A DNA stretch of 64,000 nt from an uncultured Aquimarina sp. (GTDB lineage: Bacteria > Bacteroidota > Bacteroidia > Flavobacteriales > Flavobacteriaceae): NCBI GenBank assembly GCA_947498785.1, contig CANMLS010000027.1, positions 1 to 64,000 on the forward strand. Direction: 5' to 3'. The position numbers and the translations under genes are program-made. The notes below the pieces were generated by a model that worked only from the letters and a program-made list of their open reading frames with translations, did no database searches and was not told where the DNA came from. Positions 47,115 to 55,897 of this stretch are shown here, piece after piece. Positions within the stretch are counted from its first letter, which is position 1, and every line of letters starts with the position of its first letter.

Positions 47115-48254
47115 TTAAAAAATTCTATTCCATACCATTTTCAAAAATTTTCTTGCAGGGAGACTTGTTGTGATTTTGACATCTTCGAGCAATGTGGTTT
47201 CTTCATCCAAAAACTTTAAAATATTGGTTCCTCTATTTTTTTGAAACAATCTTGAAAATAAAGAAGCTCCTATATGATTTTGTTGATGTAGTAGATCAAT
47301 AAATAATAGGTCGTAGTACCAAAACTTAGTTTTCTTTCCAAATTTTGATAGTTCTGTATTACTTTTAAGGAACTTGATCAATTCCTGAACTTTTTTTGAT
47401 GTCAAATTAAATGTAAACCCTGTACTGGGTTTTGTCCATCCGCCAGCTGTACCTATATGCATGATGTTTTTAGAATTATGCTTTTCAAAATTATAACATG
47501 TCATCGGGATACATCCTTTTTCTTTTTCGGTGATTTCATACGAAATGATTCCTTTTTCTTTTAAGTACTTCGTGATTTCATCTTCATATTCATGCTCACC
47601 CAAAAGATTTTCTGAAAACAAAGTATATTCAAACAAGGCTTCAGTCTCTGAAATGGGTAATACATACATAAATCGAGTATTTCCTTTCTGAGCTATCTCA
47701 AAATCCATAAAAGTGGCTGTATTACTATCAAAAAAAGGTTCAGAAGTTTTAACAAACCACCCTACAAAATGCTGATTTAAAACAGGGTATATTTTCTGGT
47801 TTTTATAGTCTAGTGATTGTATTACACTATTAAAAACTTTATCAGCAAGATAGACTTTTTGATCTGTTTCAACTTTTACAATATTTCTTTTATCATTTAA
47901 AGAAATAATTTTTTCCTGTTTGATCGTAATATTCGACTTCTCTTTTAAAATTTCAAGAATAAAACTATAAAAATCTTTACTCCTGATCAATTTATAATGA
48001 TAAGGAGAAATATCGATCTGAGACGAAAATGCGCTACTTCCAAAGTAAATCTTATCCCACTTTTTACTCACAATAGTATCCCAAATACCAGCGTCTTGTT
48101 CCCAAAAACACCATGTGCGATCATTTGTGTTTTTTATTTCTTTATCAATGAGTAAAATTTGCTTTTCATCAAAAAAAGAATCTAAGGCCAAATGATATGC
48201 AAGCATCAATCCTGAAGCACCTGTACCCGTTATGATGTAATTGTATTTTTGCAT
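47115..48254 (-). CDS. crtY: Lycopene beta-cyclase (CrtY type)
   Basis: 379 residues from ATG 48254 (a TTG five codons upstream at 48269 is less likely). N-terminal dinucleotide motif IITGTGASGLMLAYHLA, then NTNDRTWCFWEQ (the RTWCFWE motif of CrtY) and GTAGGWTKPSTGFTF further on. Converts the ends of lycopene into beta-ionone rings to give beta-carotene, the precursor of zeaxanthin-type pigments in flavobacteria. No other carotenoid gene is in the window. Terminal part KFLDEETTLLEDVKI is normal for Bacteroidota homologues. Confidence 0.87.
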   Translation of the reverse strand: MQKYNYIITGTGASGLMLAYHLALDSFFDEKQILLIDKEIKNTNDRTWCFWEQDAGIWDTIVSKKWDKIYFGSSAFSSQIDISPYHYKLIRSKDFYSFILEILKEKSNITIKQEKIISLNDKRNIVKVETDQKVYLADKVFNSVIQSLDYKNQKIYPVLNQHFVGWFVKTSEPFFDSNTATFMDFEIAQKGNTRFMYVLPISETEALFEYTLFSENLLGEHEYEDEITKYLKEKGIISYEITEKEKGCIPMTCYNFEKHNSKNIMHIGTAGGWTKPSTGFTFNLTSKKVQELIKFLKSNTELSKFGKKTKFWYYDLLFIDLLHQQNHIGASLFSRLFQKNRGTNILKFLDEETTLLEDVKITTSLPARKFLKMVWNRIF

Positions 48255-48337
48255 ATATCTTAAAATCAAATATAAAATGAATATTCAACAATATGAATAT
48301 ATTTTGATCTATTCGGGAGGTTTTTTATATATATTTG

Positions 48338-48772
48338 ATGTATAGGTTTACTACAATGAGAGCTATCTTAGCCCTATTTTTATTACTTTTTTCTCCTATC
48401 TTGATTACAGCTCAAGATTCAACTCGGGTAGAGACACCAAAAATTATCACTTCCCTTAAGGTTGGAAACACTTTCAGTTTTGCTACAAAAAGCATAAAGT
48501 TTGTTAAAGTAATCGAGGATTCACGATGCCCTGCTGATGCTACCTGCTTTTGGCCTGGAGAAGTAAAAATACGTATTGCTTTTTATGAACAGAATGTTTT
48601 ATTAGAAGAAAAGGAATTTGTTTTTGGCACTCAAAATATAAACCCAAATCGTATCAAAGAATTACTAAGTATTGAACAAAAAACAATATACGGTTACGAT
48701 GTTAACCCTCACCCCGTAACAAATAGTGTCATAGAACCTTCTGACTACCAATTAGAATTACTGGTGAAATGA
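48338..48772 (+). CDS. Small exported protein with conserved SRCPxDxxCxWxGE motif
   Basis: 144 residues from ATG 48338; ATG 48356 would directly open the signal MRAILALFLLLF and is equally possible. The mature part is a short beta protein carrying DSRCPADATCFWPGEVKI, a motif with two Cys found in a common Bacteroidota family of unknown role, probably forming a disulfide after export. No membrane anchor or lipobox. Downstream is the DMT transporter in the same direction. Confidence 0.7.
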   Translation: MYRFTTMRAILALFLLLFSPILITAQDSTRVETPKIITSLKVGNTFSFATKSIKFVKVIEDSRCPADATCFWPGEVKIRIAFYEQNVLLEEKEFVFGTQNINPNRIKELLSIEQKTIYGYDVNPHPVTNSVIEPSDYQLELLVK

Positions 48773-48854
48773 ATTTATATTAAGTAAATCTTATTTTATT
48801 ATAGTTTTCAAACATTTAAAATAGAATTTCGTTTACTTTCCTTTTCTTTGCCTG

Positions 48855-49781
48855 ATGATTTCAAACAAGACCAAGGCACATATAGCTTTATTGAGTTTAA
48901 ATATAACTTATGGAGCAAACTATCTTATCGCCAAAGGGTTAATGCCAAATAAGATTGAAGCATCTGCATTGGTTTTTCTTAGAATTAGTGGAGCTGGTAT
49001 TTTATTTTTTATTTTAAATTTTTTTGTAAAGGAAAAAGTTGAAAGAAAAGACATGGCTCGTCTTGCATTATGTGGTTTATTGGGTGTAGCAACTAACCAG
49101 TTTTTCTCTATGAATGGTTTGAGTCTCACTTCTCCCGTAGATGCTGCAATTATTGTAACTGCAATGCCTATTTTTACTGTGATTATAAGTTACTTTTTAC
49201 TTAAAGAACCTTTAACTCTGCAACGTATTCTAGGCATATTAATTGGTGGAGGCGGAGCAGTTTTATTAATATACTTGGGCAATTCTGGTATAGGAACAGG
49301 TTCCTTATTAGGTAATATTTTTGTTAGCATTAATGCGTTATCCTTTGCCTTTTACTTAGTTATCGTAAAACCTCTTATGTCAAAATATAAACCCATTACA
49401 GTAATTGTATGGACCTTTTTGTTTGGTTTTCTGTCTATGTTTCCTTTTTGTATCAAAGACCTCGTTCATACAGATTTTTATGCTTTTGATGTCTCTAACT
49501 GGATTTCATTGATCTATGTTGTAATCGGTCCTACTTTTTTAGCCTATTTACTTAATATCTTCGCTTTACAGTTTGTAAAACCAACGGTTTCTAGTAGTTA
49601 CATCTATGTACACCCTGCAGTTGCTATGATTCTGGTTACTGTAATATCTTATCTTGTACCAAACAGCCAATATCAAGGAGATATAACAGCTATCAAGTTA
49701 CTATGCTGCGTCTTAATTTTTGTTGGTGTGTATTTAATAAGTGGTGGTTCTTTAAGGTGGTTAAAAAAGCAAAAGTCTTAG
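48855..49781 (+). CDS. EamA/DMT-family transporter
   Basis: 308 residues with ten hydrophobic helices forming two EamA repeats (about 10-140 and 155-300), e.g. YGANYLIAKGLMP near the start, PVDAAIIVTAMPIFTVII and SSSYIYVHPAVAMILVTV in the second repeat. Exporters or permeases of this group move metabolites or amino acids; substrate is unknown. The stop codon overlaps the end of the Cys-rich FeoB-associated gene on the opposite strand by four bases. Confidence 0.9.
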   Translation: MISNKTKAHIALLSLNITYGANYLIAKGLMPNKIEASALVFLRISGAGILFFILNFFVKEKVERKDMARLALCGLLGVATNQFFSMNGLSLTSPVDAAIIVTAMPIFTVIISYFLLKEPLTLQRILGILIGGGGAVLLIYLGNSGIGTGSLLGNIFVSINALSFAFYLVIVKPLMSKYKPITVIVWTFLFGFLSMFPFCIKDLVHTDFYAFDVSNWISLIYVVIGPTFLAYLLNIFALQFVKPTVSSSYIYVHPAVAMILVTVISYLVPNSQYQGDITAIKLLCCVLIFVGVYLISGGSLRWLKKQKS

Positions 49782-49930
49782 TGACAACCACAACCCGAAT
49801 TCCCGCAAGAGTTTGATTGCTTTTTCTTAACAGAAGACAGGGAAGGTTTCCAAAAAAACTTTTTAACCAAAAATCCTATTGCTCCTGCAAAAACTAAAAT
49901 TACTGCTATATTTTGGAAAAGAATATTCAT
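49778..49930 (-). CDS. FeoB-associated Cys-rich membrane protein (50 aa)
   Basis: ATG 49930 opens a 50-codon frame on the minus strand: one membrane helix (NIAVILVFAGAIGFLV, about 7-22), a Lys-rich turn, then NSCGNSGCGCH at the end with three Cys. This is the small membrane partner regularly found after feoB in Bacteroidota and Firmicutes. It starts 34 nt after the feoB stop and ends overlapping the stop of the convergent EamA gene. Role in Fe2+ uptake is inferred from neighbourhood. Confidence 0.82.
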   Translation of the reverse strand: MNILFQNIAVILVFAGAIGFLVKKFFWKPSLSSVKKKQSNSCGNSGCGCH

Positions 49931-49964
49931 ATTTACTTATATAGTCGTATAAAGATACTGAAAC

Positions 49965-52061
49965 TTATTTTAAAACTTGGTAGACAACCAATGCAACACT
50001 ATATGCTAAAGCACTCATCAGTATAAGTTGAGCCATTGGCCATTTCCAACTATTGGTCTCGCGCTTTACAATAGCCAACGTACTCATACATTGCATTGCA
50101 AAAGCGTAAAATAATAATAAGGAAAGCCCGCTAGCCAAATCAAACAATGGTTTTCCTGTCAAAGGGTGAACCTCTGCAGCCATTCTATTTTTTATAGTTT
50201 CTTCTTCATCACTTCCTACACTATAAATGGTTGCCAATGTTCCCACAAATACTTCTCTTGCAGCAAAAGAGCTAATGATTCCTATTCCTATTTTCCAATC
50301 ATACCCTAGTGGTGCCACCACAGGTTCAATTGCTTTTCCAGCATATCCAATAAAAGAATATTCGAGCTTATGAGAAGCTATTTTTTGATCTAACTCTTCC
50401 TGAGGAATATCTGGATAATTTGCTGTCACAATCTCTGTTGCATTACTAAAATTATCATTTGGCCCAAAACTCGCCAATACCCATAAAATAATTGAAATTG
50501 CTAAAATGATTTTTCCTGCTCCAAAAACAAAAGCCTTAGTCTTTTCAATTACATTAATAGCAACGTTTTTAAACAAAGGCACCTTATAGCTAGGCATTTC
50601 GATAACAAAATAGGATTTACTTTTTATCTTGAGCAACTTATTGAGCAACCAAGCAGATCCAACAGCAGATCCAAAACCAATAAAATATAGAAACATTAAA
50701 GTAAGGCTTTGATAGCTGAATATCCAACCTACCTTCTCGTCAGGAATAACTAATGCTATAATAATAAGATATACTGGTAATCTTGCAGAACAAGTAGTAA
50801 AAGGAACAACAAGAATAGTAATTAATCGCTCTTTCCAATTCTCAATATTTCTAGTTGCCATTACAGCAGGAATTGCGCACGCTGTTCCTGAAACTAAAGG
50901 CACTACACTTTTACCACTTAGCCCAAATCGTCGCATTACTCTATCCATAAGAAAAACAACACGACTCATGTATCCACTCTCTTCTAAAATCGAAATAAAG
51001 AAAAATAAAAATGCAATCTGAGGAATAAAAATAACAATCCCTCCTAACCCAGGAATAATACCCTCTGTAATGAGATCTACAAATGGACCAGATGGTAACG
51101 TTGCTTTTGTTGATTCACTAAGCCAGGCAAAAGCTTCATCGATTAAATCCATCGGATATGAGGACCAATCATATATTGCCTGAAAGATCAACATTAGTAT
51201 TACGAAGAAAATAAAATACCCCCAGAATTTATGCGTAAGCACTCTATCGAGTTTGGCTCGCATTCCGGTAGCTGCTTTTTCATCTACCATGAGTCCTTTT
51301 TTAAGGACATTATTAATAAACTGATATCTTTTTATTGTTTCTTTTTGCTGCAATCTTTTAAGTTCGCTTTCGGATTTGATTTTAAAATCAGGAGCGATAT
51401 CCATATCTTGTTTATCAAATTTCCTAAAATTTACATCCTGAGTAATAACTAACCAAAGTTTATACAAGGATTGATTAGGAAACGCTTTTTGCAATCTATC
51501 AAAATACTCTGGTGAAAAAGATAGTGCCTCTAAGCATGATGACTTTGGTAAAGTAGAATATGACTCTATGAGTTTTTTAAGCTCATTAATTCCTTGATCT
51601 TTTCTTGCACTTACTAAAGCTATTTTTGTATTTAGTTCTTTTTCTAATAACGGAATATCTAATGAAATTCCTTTTCTACTCATTCGATCCGCCATATTAA
51701 TTACCAAAATCGTAGGGATTTCAAGATCTTTAATTTGCGTGAACAGTAGTAAATTTCGTTTTAGATTTTCTACATCACTTACTACAACAGCAACATCTGG
51801 AAAATCTTTATCTTTCTTATTCAGAAGGAGTTCTATAACTACATTTTCATCCAGAGAAGATGCATTTAAGCTATATGTTCCTGGTAAATCCAAAATATGA
51901 GCTTTGACACCACGAGATAATTTACATATCCCTTCTTTTTTCTCTACTGTAATCCCTGGATAATTACCTACTTGCTGATTAAGGCCCGTAAGCAAATTAA
52001 AAACAGATGTTTTTCCAGTATTTGGATTTCCAATAAGTGAAACTTTAATTTGCTTAGACAT
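49965..52061 (-). CDS. feoB: Ferrous iron transporter FeoB
   Basis: 698 residues. N-terminal GTPase: G1 GNPNTGKT at 11-18, G3 DLPG at 58-61, G4 NMAD at 122-125. A cytoplasmic spacer (about 170-280) leads to a multi-helix membrane part (about 285-695) with two Gate repeats (IIPGLGGIVIFIPQIAFLF, IGIGIISSFAAREVFVGTL) and the Cys-bearing motifs SGTACAIPAVMAT and TTCSARLPVYLI. Transports Fe2+ into the cytoplasm. Co-oriented with feoA 15 nt upstream and the Cys-rich gene downstream. Confidence 0.96.
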   Translation of the reverse strand: MSKQIKVSLIGNPNTGKTSVFNLLTGLNQQVGNYPGITVEKKEGICKLSRGVKAHILDLPGTYSLNASSLDENVVIELLLNKKDKDFPDVAVVVSDVENLKRNLLLFTQIKDLEIPTILVINMADRMSRKGISLDIPLLEKELNTKIALVSARKDQGINELKKLIESYSTLPKSSCLEALSFSPEYFDRLQKAFPNQSLYKLWLVITQDVNFRKFDKQDMDIAPDFKIKSESELKRLQQKETIKRYQFINNVLKKGLMVDEKAATGMRAKLDRVLTHKFWGYFIFFVILMLIFQAIYDWSSYPMDLIDEAFAWLSESTKATLPSGPFVDLITEGIIPGLGGIVIFIPQIAFLFFFISILEESGYMSRVVFLMDRVMRRFGLSGKSVVPLVSGTACAIPAVMATRNIENWKERLITILVVPFTTCSARLPVYLIIIALVIPDEKVGWIFSYQSLTLMFLYFIGFGSAVGSAWLLNKLLKIKSKSYFVIEMPSYKVPLFKNVAINVIEKTKAFVFGAGKIILAISIILWVLASFGPNDNFSNATEIVTANYPDIPQEELDQKIASHKLEYSFIGYAGKAIEPVVAPLGYDWKIGIGIISSFAAREVFVGTLATIYSVGSDEEETIKNRMAAEVHPLTGKPLFDLASGLSLLLFYAFAMQCMSTLAIVKRETNSWKWPMAQLILMSALAYSVALVVYQVLK

Positions 52062-52076
52062 AAAAAAGAATTGCTA

Positions 52077-52304
52077 CTAAATAATTTGAACTTCTATCTG
52101 GGCTGCAATTTCTTTACGGATCGCAAGATGACTACCATTTATATTAAGATACATTGGGCATTGAAAAGGAGCTGTCTGCAATAATTCGACCTCATTTCCT
52201 GGCAAGCATCCCATTTCTAATAATTTAAGTGGAATAACATCAGACATGATTTCTTTTATCAAAGCACGTTGACCTCTTTTGAGAGTAGCAATTGTAGTCT
52301 TCAA
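52077..52304 (-). CDS. feoA: FeoA-family SH3-like protein
   Basis: 75 residues, an SH3-like beta barrel: TLKRGQRALIKEI near the start, PLKLLEMGCLPGNEVELLQTAPF, and a LAIRKEIAAQIEVQII end. Cytoplasmic partner that supports FeoB activity. First gene of the feoA-feoB unit, with a minus-strand TACTTTTG element (52334-52341) 29 nt ahead of its start. Confidence 0.94.
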   Translation of the reverse strand: MKTTIATLKRGQRALIKEIMSDVIPLKLLEMGCLPGNEVELLQTAPFQCPMYLNINGSHLAIRKEIAAQIEVQII

Positions 52305-52333
52305 ATGTTTATTTAGATTAATTTTAAACTAGA

Positions 52334-52341
52334 CAAAAGTA
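52334..52341 (-). promoter_or_regulatory. -7 box of the feoAB unit
   Basis: Minus-strand TACTTTTG matching TAnnTTTG upstream of feoA. A matching TTG box at normal distance was not seen, nor a clear Fur box. Confidence 0.4.
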
Positions 52342-52412
52342 ATGTAAATAATTTTATTGAAAAAGCTAAACTTTTTAAAATCCAGTAATCATAAAATCAG
52401 GAACGTATAATT

Positions 52413-53084
52413 TTACTTGTTTTCATTTTTCAGAACAGCTATATCTTCAATTAACTTATCAATATCTTCTGGATTAGTCCCATCATAAAATCCACGAATT
52501 CGTTTCTTCTTATCTACAAGAACAAAATTCTCTGTGTGTACCATGTCATAAGCTCCTCCATCACCATCTGATTTGGCTGCCAAATAGGATTTTCTAGCCA
52601 GATCATAGATTTGTTTTTTATCACCTGTAACCAAATTCCATTTTGCATCATTTACTCCTTTTTCTATGGCATACTTTTTTAGCCTGGCCACACTATCAAT
52701 CTGTGGTGTCACAGAATGAGAAAGTAACAAAACCTCATTATCATCCTTTAATCGTTCCTGAATTTCCTTCATATGCCCTGTCATAATCGGACAAATGGTT
52801 TGGCAAGTGGTAAAGAAAAAATCCGCAACATAAATCTTATTCTTATAATTTTGTTGAGTTACCTCTTCCCCGTTTTGATTGGTCAGTTTAAAATCAGCAA
52901 TTTTATGATACTTACGAATATATTGCACCGTGCTATCTACTAATTCTGTATTTACCATATCTGGTTCATACACTGGCAAAATCTTATTAGGCTTAAGAAT
53001 AGAATAGATAATAGAAATTATAATAGCAGATAACACAAAGAGTACAACTGCAAAAAATTTGTATTTAGAAAAAAACTGAAGCAT
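52413..53084 (-). CDS. Sco-family copper chaperone (SCO1/SenC)
   Basis: 223 residues. N-terminal membrane anchor (about 9-30). Thioredoxin fold with the CxxxC copper site Cys94 and Cys98 in FFTTCQTICPIMTGHM, and distal His183 in VHTENFVLV. Assembles the CuA centre of cytochrome c oxidase or acts as periplasmic thiol reductase. A TAATTTTG element (53102-53109, minus) precedes the start. Its own unit, adjacent to but divergent from rseP. Confidence 0.93.
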   Translation of the reverse strand: MLQFFSKYKFFAVVLFVLSAIIISIIYSILKPNKILPVYEPDMVNTELVDSTVQYIRKYHKIADFKLTNQNGEEVTQQNYKNKIYVADFFFTTCQTICPIMTGHMKEIQERLKDDNEVLLLSHSVTPQIDSVARLKKYAIEKGVNDAKWNLVTGDKKQIYDLARKSYLAAKSDGDGGAYDMVHTENFVLVDKKKRIRGFYDGTNPEDIDKLIEDIAVLKNENK

Positions 53085-53207
53085 TGCGAATTATTATGAT
53101 GCAAAATTACAAGGATTCTACTTTATTAAAACGTTGTTTTTCATTAAAAAAATACTAAATCTGATTAACTGTATAGTAGTTTTTTTTTATATACCCTTCT
53201 AAAAGGT

Positions 53208-53215
53208 TACTTTTG
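53208..53215 (+). promoter_or_regulatory. -7 box ahead of rseP
   Basis: TACTTTTG matches TAnnTTTG, 26 nt before the ATG. The -33 element is not clear. Confidence 0.4.
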
Positions 53216-53241
53216 CGTGATTTAATTTTGAAGAACGATCT

Positions 53242-54555
53242 ATGAGTCCATTTTTTGTAAAAGCTATACAATTACTATTAAGTTTATCTATTCTAATCGT
53301 CTTACACGAATTAGGACACTTTATTCCCGCCAAATTATTTAAAACACGAGTAGAGAAGTTTTATTTATTCTTTGATGTAAAATTTTCATTATTCAAGAAA
53401 AAAATAGGTGATACTGTATACGGTATTGGTTGGTTACCTCTTGGAGGGTATGTAAAGATAGCTGGTATGATTGATGAGAGTATGGATAAAGAACAAATGG
53501 CTGGCCCTCCTCAACCTTGGGAGTTTAGATCCAAACCTGCTTGGCAACGATTGATTATTATGCTTGGTGGTGTTACGGTTAATATCATTCTTGGTTTTTT
53601 GATTTATATGGCTATTATATTTACCTGGGGAACTAATCACGTAGGTTTTGATGATATGCCAAACGGATTTGCTGTAGACGATTCGTTCAAAAAAATGGGA
53701 TTTGAAGATGGTGATCGAATTATGGGTGTTAATGGTAAACCTCTTGAAGATGTTACCCAAATTAATCACCACTTATTCATGCGCGATGTAAAAAACATTA
53801 GTGTTTTACATCAAAATGGAAGTGAAGAAACTATTCAAATTCCCGAAAATATTGGTACTACGATGTTCGAATCTGGTACTCTAAGACCTTTTTCTCCTAT
53901 TAATGAGCCTATTGTGGATAGCACATATCTTGATGTTGCTGTTAAAGCAGGACTTAAAAAAGGTGATAAAATAACAAAGGTAGAAGGAAAACCAATCCAA
54001 TATTGGCACGAATTTAGAAAGACAATCCAAGAAAATAAAGGAAAGGCAATCTCTATAGGATATTCTAGAAATGGTGAAATAAACACAACTTCAATAACAC
54101 CAAATGAAGATGGGTTAATTGGAGTTGCCGTTAAAAATGGATATAAAGTTCAGGAAAAACAATATTCTTTTGGAGAAAGTATCACTAAAGGTTTTGATTT
54201 TGGATACTGGACATTACACGATTATATTGCTCAATTTAAATATGTTTTTACTAAAAAAGGAGCCAGTCAGGTAGGAGGATTTGGAGCCATAGGAAATCTA
54301 TTTCCAGATGCCTGGAACTGGAGAGCTTTCTGGGGCACTACAGCCTTTATTTCGATTATATTAGCATTTATGAATATATTGCCTATTCCTGCATTAGATG
54401 GCGGTCATGTAATGTTTTTATTGTATGAAATTATTGCTGGTAGAAAACCAAATGATAAATTTATGGAATATGCTCAATTAGTTGGGTTCATTCTTCTTAT
54501 AGGATTATTGTTGTTTGCTAATGGTAATGATATTTATAGAGCTATTTTTAAATAA
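53242..54555 (+). CDS. rseP: Site-2 intramembrane protease RseP
   Basis: 437 residues. M50 zinc motif HELGH at 22-26, in the first membrane helix; a second active-site motif NILPIPALDGGHV with Asp386 near the C-terminus; and membrane helices about 3-30, 104-128, 365-385 and 415-437. Two periplasmic PDZ domains lie between (about 135-205 and 225-300; FEDGDRIMGVNG and GLKKGDKITKVEGKP are their carboxylate-binding loops). Cleaves anti-sigma factors and signal-peptide remnants in the inner membrane. Single-gene unit with a strong terminator after it. Confidence 0.95.
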   Translation: MSPFFVKAIQLLLSLSILIVLHELGHFIPAKLFKTRVEKFYLFFDVKFSLFKKKIGDTVYGIGWLPLGGYVKIAGMIDESMDKEQMAGPPQPWEFRSKPAWQRLIIMLGGVTVNIILGFLIYMAIIFTWGTNHVGFDDMPNGFAVDDSFKKMGFEDGDRIMGVNGKPLEDVTQINHHLFMRDVKNISVLHQNGSEETIQIPENIGTTMFESGTLRPFSPINEPIVDSTYLDVAVKAGLKKGDKITKVEGKPIQYWHEFRKTIQENKGKAISIGYSRNGEINTTSITPNEDGLIGVAVKNGYKVQEKQYSFGESITKGFDFGYWTLHDYIAQFKYVFTKKGASQVGGFGAIGNLFPDAWNWRAFWGTTAFISIILAFMNILPIPALDGGHVMFLLYEIIAGRKPNDKFMEYAQLVGFILLIGLLLFANGNDIYRAIFK

Positions 54556-54594
54556 TTAATCAGGTAGGTTAATAATCTGACCTAATGAAAAAAT

Positions 54595-54631
54595 AAAAAA
54601 GCTATTTTCTAGTTTAGAAAATAGCTTTTTT
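54595..54631 (+). terminator. terminator of rseP
   Basis: Perfect 16-bp stem (aaaaaagctattttct / agaaaatagctttttt) with a 5-nt loop, 39 nt after the stop. The stretch from here to the tRNA promoter (about 450 nt) shows no gene. Confidence 0.85.
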
Positions 54632-55090
54632 ATTATCACAGTTTTCCAATGATAAAGAATATCCTAAAGTTCCTTCATCTTAACCTATTTTTACATCTTT
54701 TATAAAATTTACTTTTAGCATTGATATCATTTGTGAATTAAACCATGTTGAAGTTAAACGTATTAATGGGTGACAAGTCCATATATCAATTATGTTGAAT
54801 GCATAAAGGGAATAATTCAGTAAGACCAAAGCATTTCACTATATATTTTTTAAATATCTATTTTATATGAAGAAGTTTTATTTGCCAAACTGACTGATAA
54901 ACAATCTTTAATTATGTGATGTGATATTACACAAACTTTGGTCTAAAAACAGATCAGTCGCAGGTTTTTAAATTGTAATCATTCTTGAACAAAATACTAT
55001 TTTAGCATGATGATTTCATTTATTTCATGCGATAGAGAAAAAATAATTCTAAAAAATCGAAAAAATCTTTTCGAGATATAAAAAATAGTA

Positions 55091-55131
55091 TATATTTGCA
55101 CTCGCAAAAAGAGAAAAACGTTCTATATTTG
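55091..55131 (+). promoter_or_regulatory. promoter region of tRNA-Asn
   Basis: Two TATATTTG boxes (55091-55098 and 55124-55131) match the Bacteroidota -7 consensus. The second lies 11 nt before the mature 5' end; the TTG at 55096-55098 is 25 nt upstream of it. Confidence 0.55.
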
Positions 55132-55142
55132 CAGAAACAAAT

Positions 55143-55216
55143 TCCTCCTTAGCTCAGTTGGTTAGAGCATTTGACTGTTAATCAAAGGGTCCTTGGTTCG
55201 AGCCCAAGAGGGGGAG
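55143..55216 (+). tRNA. tRNA-Asn (anticodon GTT)
   Basis: A 74-nt cloverleaf folds: acceptor tcctcct with agggggagtrimmed (7 bp: 55143-55149 and 55209-55215, one G-T pair), D-arm with ttagctcagttggttagagc, anticodon arm tttga-ctgttaa-tcaaa with GTT at 55177-55179, and T-arm cttgg-ttcgagc-ccaag. Discriminator G at 55216. CCA is not encoded. Decodes AAC/AAU. Confidence 0.96.
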
Positions 55217-55220
55217 CAAA

Positions 55221-55242
55221 AGTCCAACAGTAATGTTGGACT
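55221..55242 (+). terminator. terminator after tRNA-Asn
   Basis: Perfect 9-bp stem agtccaaca / tgttggact with a 4-nt loop, followed by six T. Confidence 0.85.
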
Positions 55243-55324
55243 TTTTTGCGTTTAACACCTATATATTTAGCTTAACTAGGGGATCAAGCCCAATTGTTGT
55301 GTTTATGCAAATATTTGAGTTAAT

Positions 55325-55591
55325 CTAAAAGAGGAAGAATTCTACATTTTTGACCCCTCTAAACTTTGCTCTGAATGCTTTTATTTTAGCATTGAAAGAT
55401 TCTGCCGAAGCATTTGCACTTCGATTGACAAAGTAGTTTAGTATTGATTTATAATTTATCGTTATCGCATTTGCGATGGTATTAAATGCTTTAAATCCTG
55501 TTTGCTCTACACCCTTATACCAATGTACCAGTTTGATGTAAACTGTTTGTATTGAGTCAGTTGTATTAAAAACATCCCTTAATCCCTCCAT
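55325..55591 (-). pseudogene. remnant of an ISAon1/ISL3-type transposase (C-terminal end)
   Basis: 88 codons of the C-terminal DDE part: KLVHWYKGVEQTGFKAFNT, ILNYFVNRSANASAESFNAKIKAF with the catalytic Glu in SAESFNAK, and RGVKNVEFFLF, where the stop comes early compared with the usual Bacteroidota copies. Upstream, KAYDLMEGLRDVF can be extended only seven codons before a stop, so the N-terminal DD part is missing. Located directly beyond the tRNA-Asn gene, in a stretch with other transferred-looking genes. Confidence 0.8.
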
Positions 55592-55897
55592 CAGATCATA
55601 TGCTTTTTAAAAACTCTTCATTTTTAACAAAATATTATTTTGTTAAAAATGAACTAAATTATTACTTTTGCAATTGTTAGTGTTATACGTTAAAAATTAC
55701 TTGCATCCCCCCTCTTATTAACGGTAATACTGTAATTCTTAAATAAAAAATAAAAATGTTTATAAATTACCCCTACTATCTCCTTAATTGGTTTGCTATG
55801 ATGGCCTATCATTTAAAATTAACAATTGACAATTCGTATATACTATAATAGTTTTTATTATACGTTTAGAGATTCACTATTTTAAAGCATTATAGTT
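55592..55897. other. gap upstream of the VCBS protein gene
   Basis: AT-rich sequence; the run tttttaacaaaatattattttgttaaaaatg around 55620-55650 contains an inverted repeat (atttttaacaaaat / attttgttaaaaat). No gene is evident. The plus-strand promoter of the next gene must be here but no clean TAnnTTTG box was seen. Confidence 0.4.

Noticed and set aside
55204-55300. Possible attachment-site repeat of the tRNA-Asn 3' end (caagcccaa at about 55284)
   Set aside because: Only nine bases match, too short to support an integration site.
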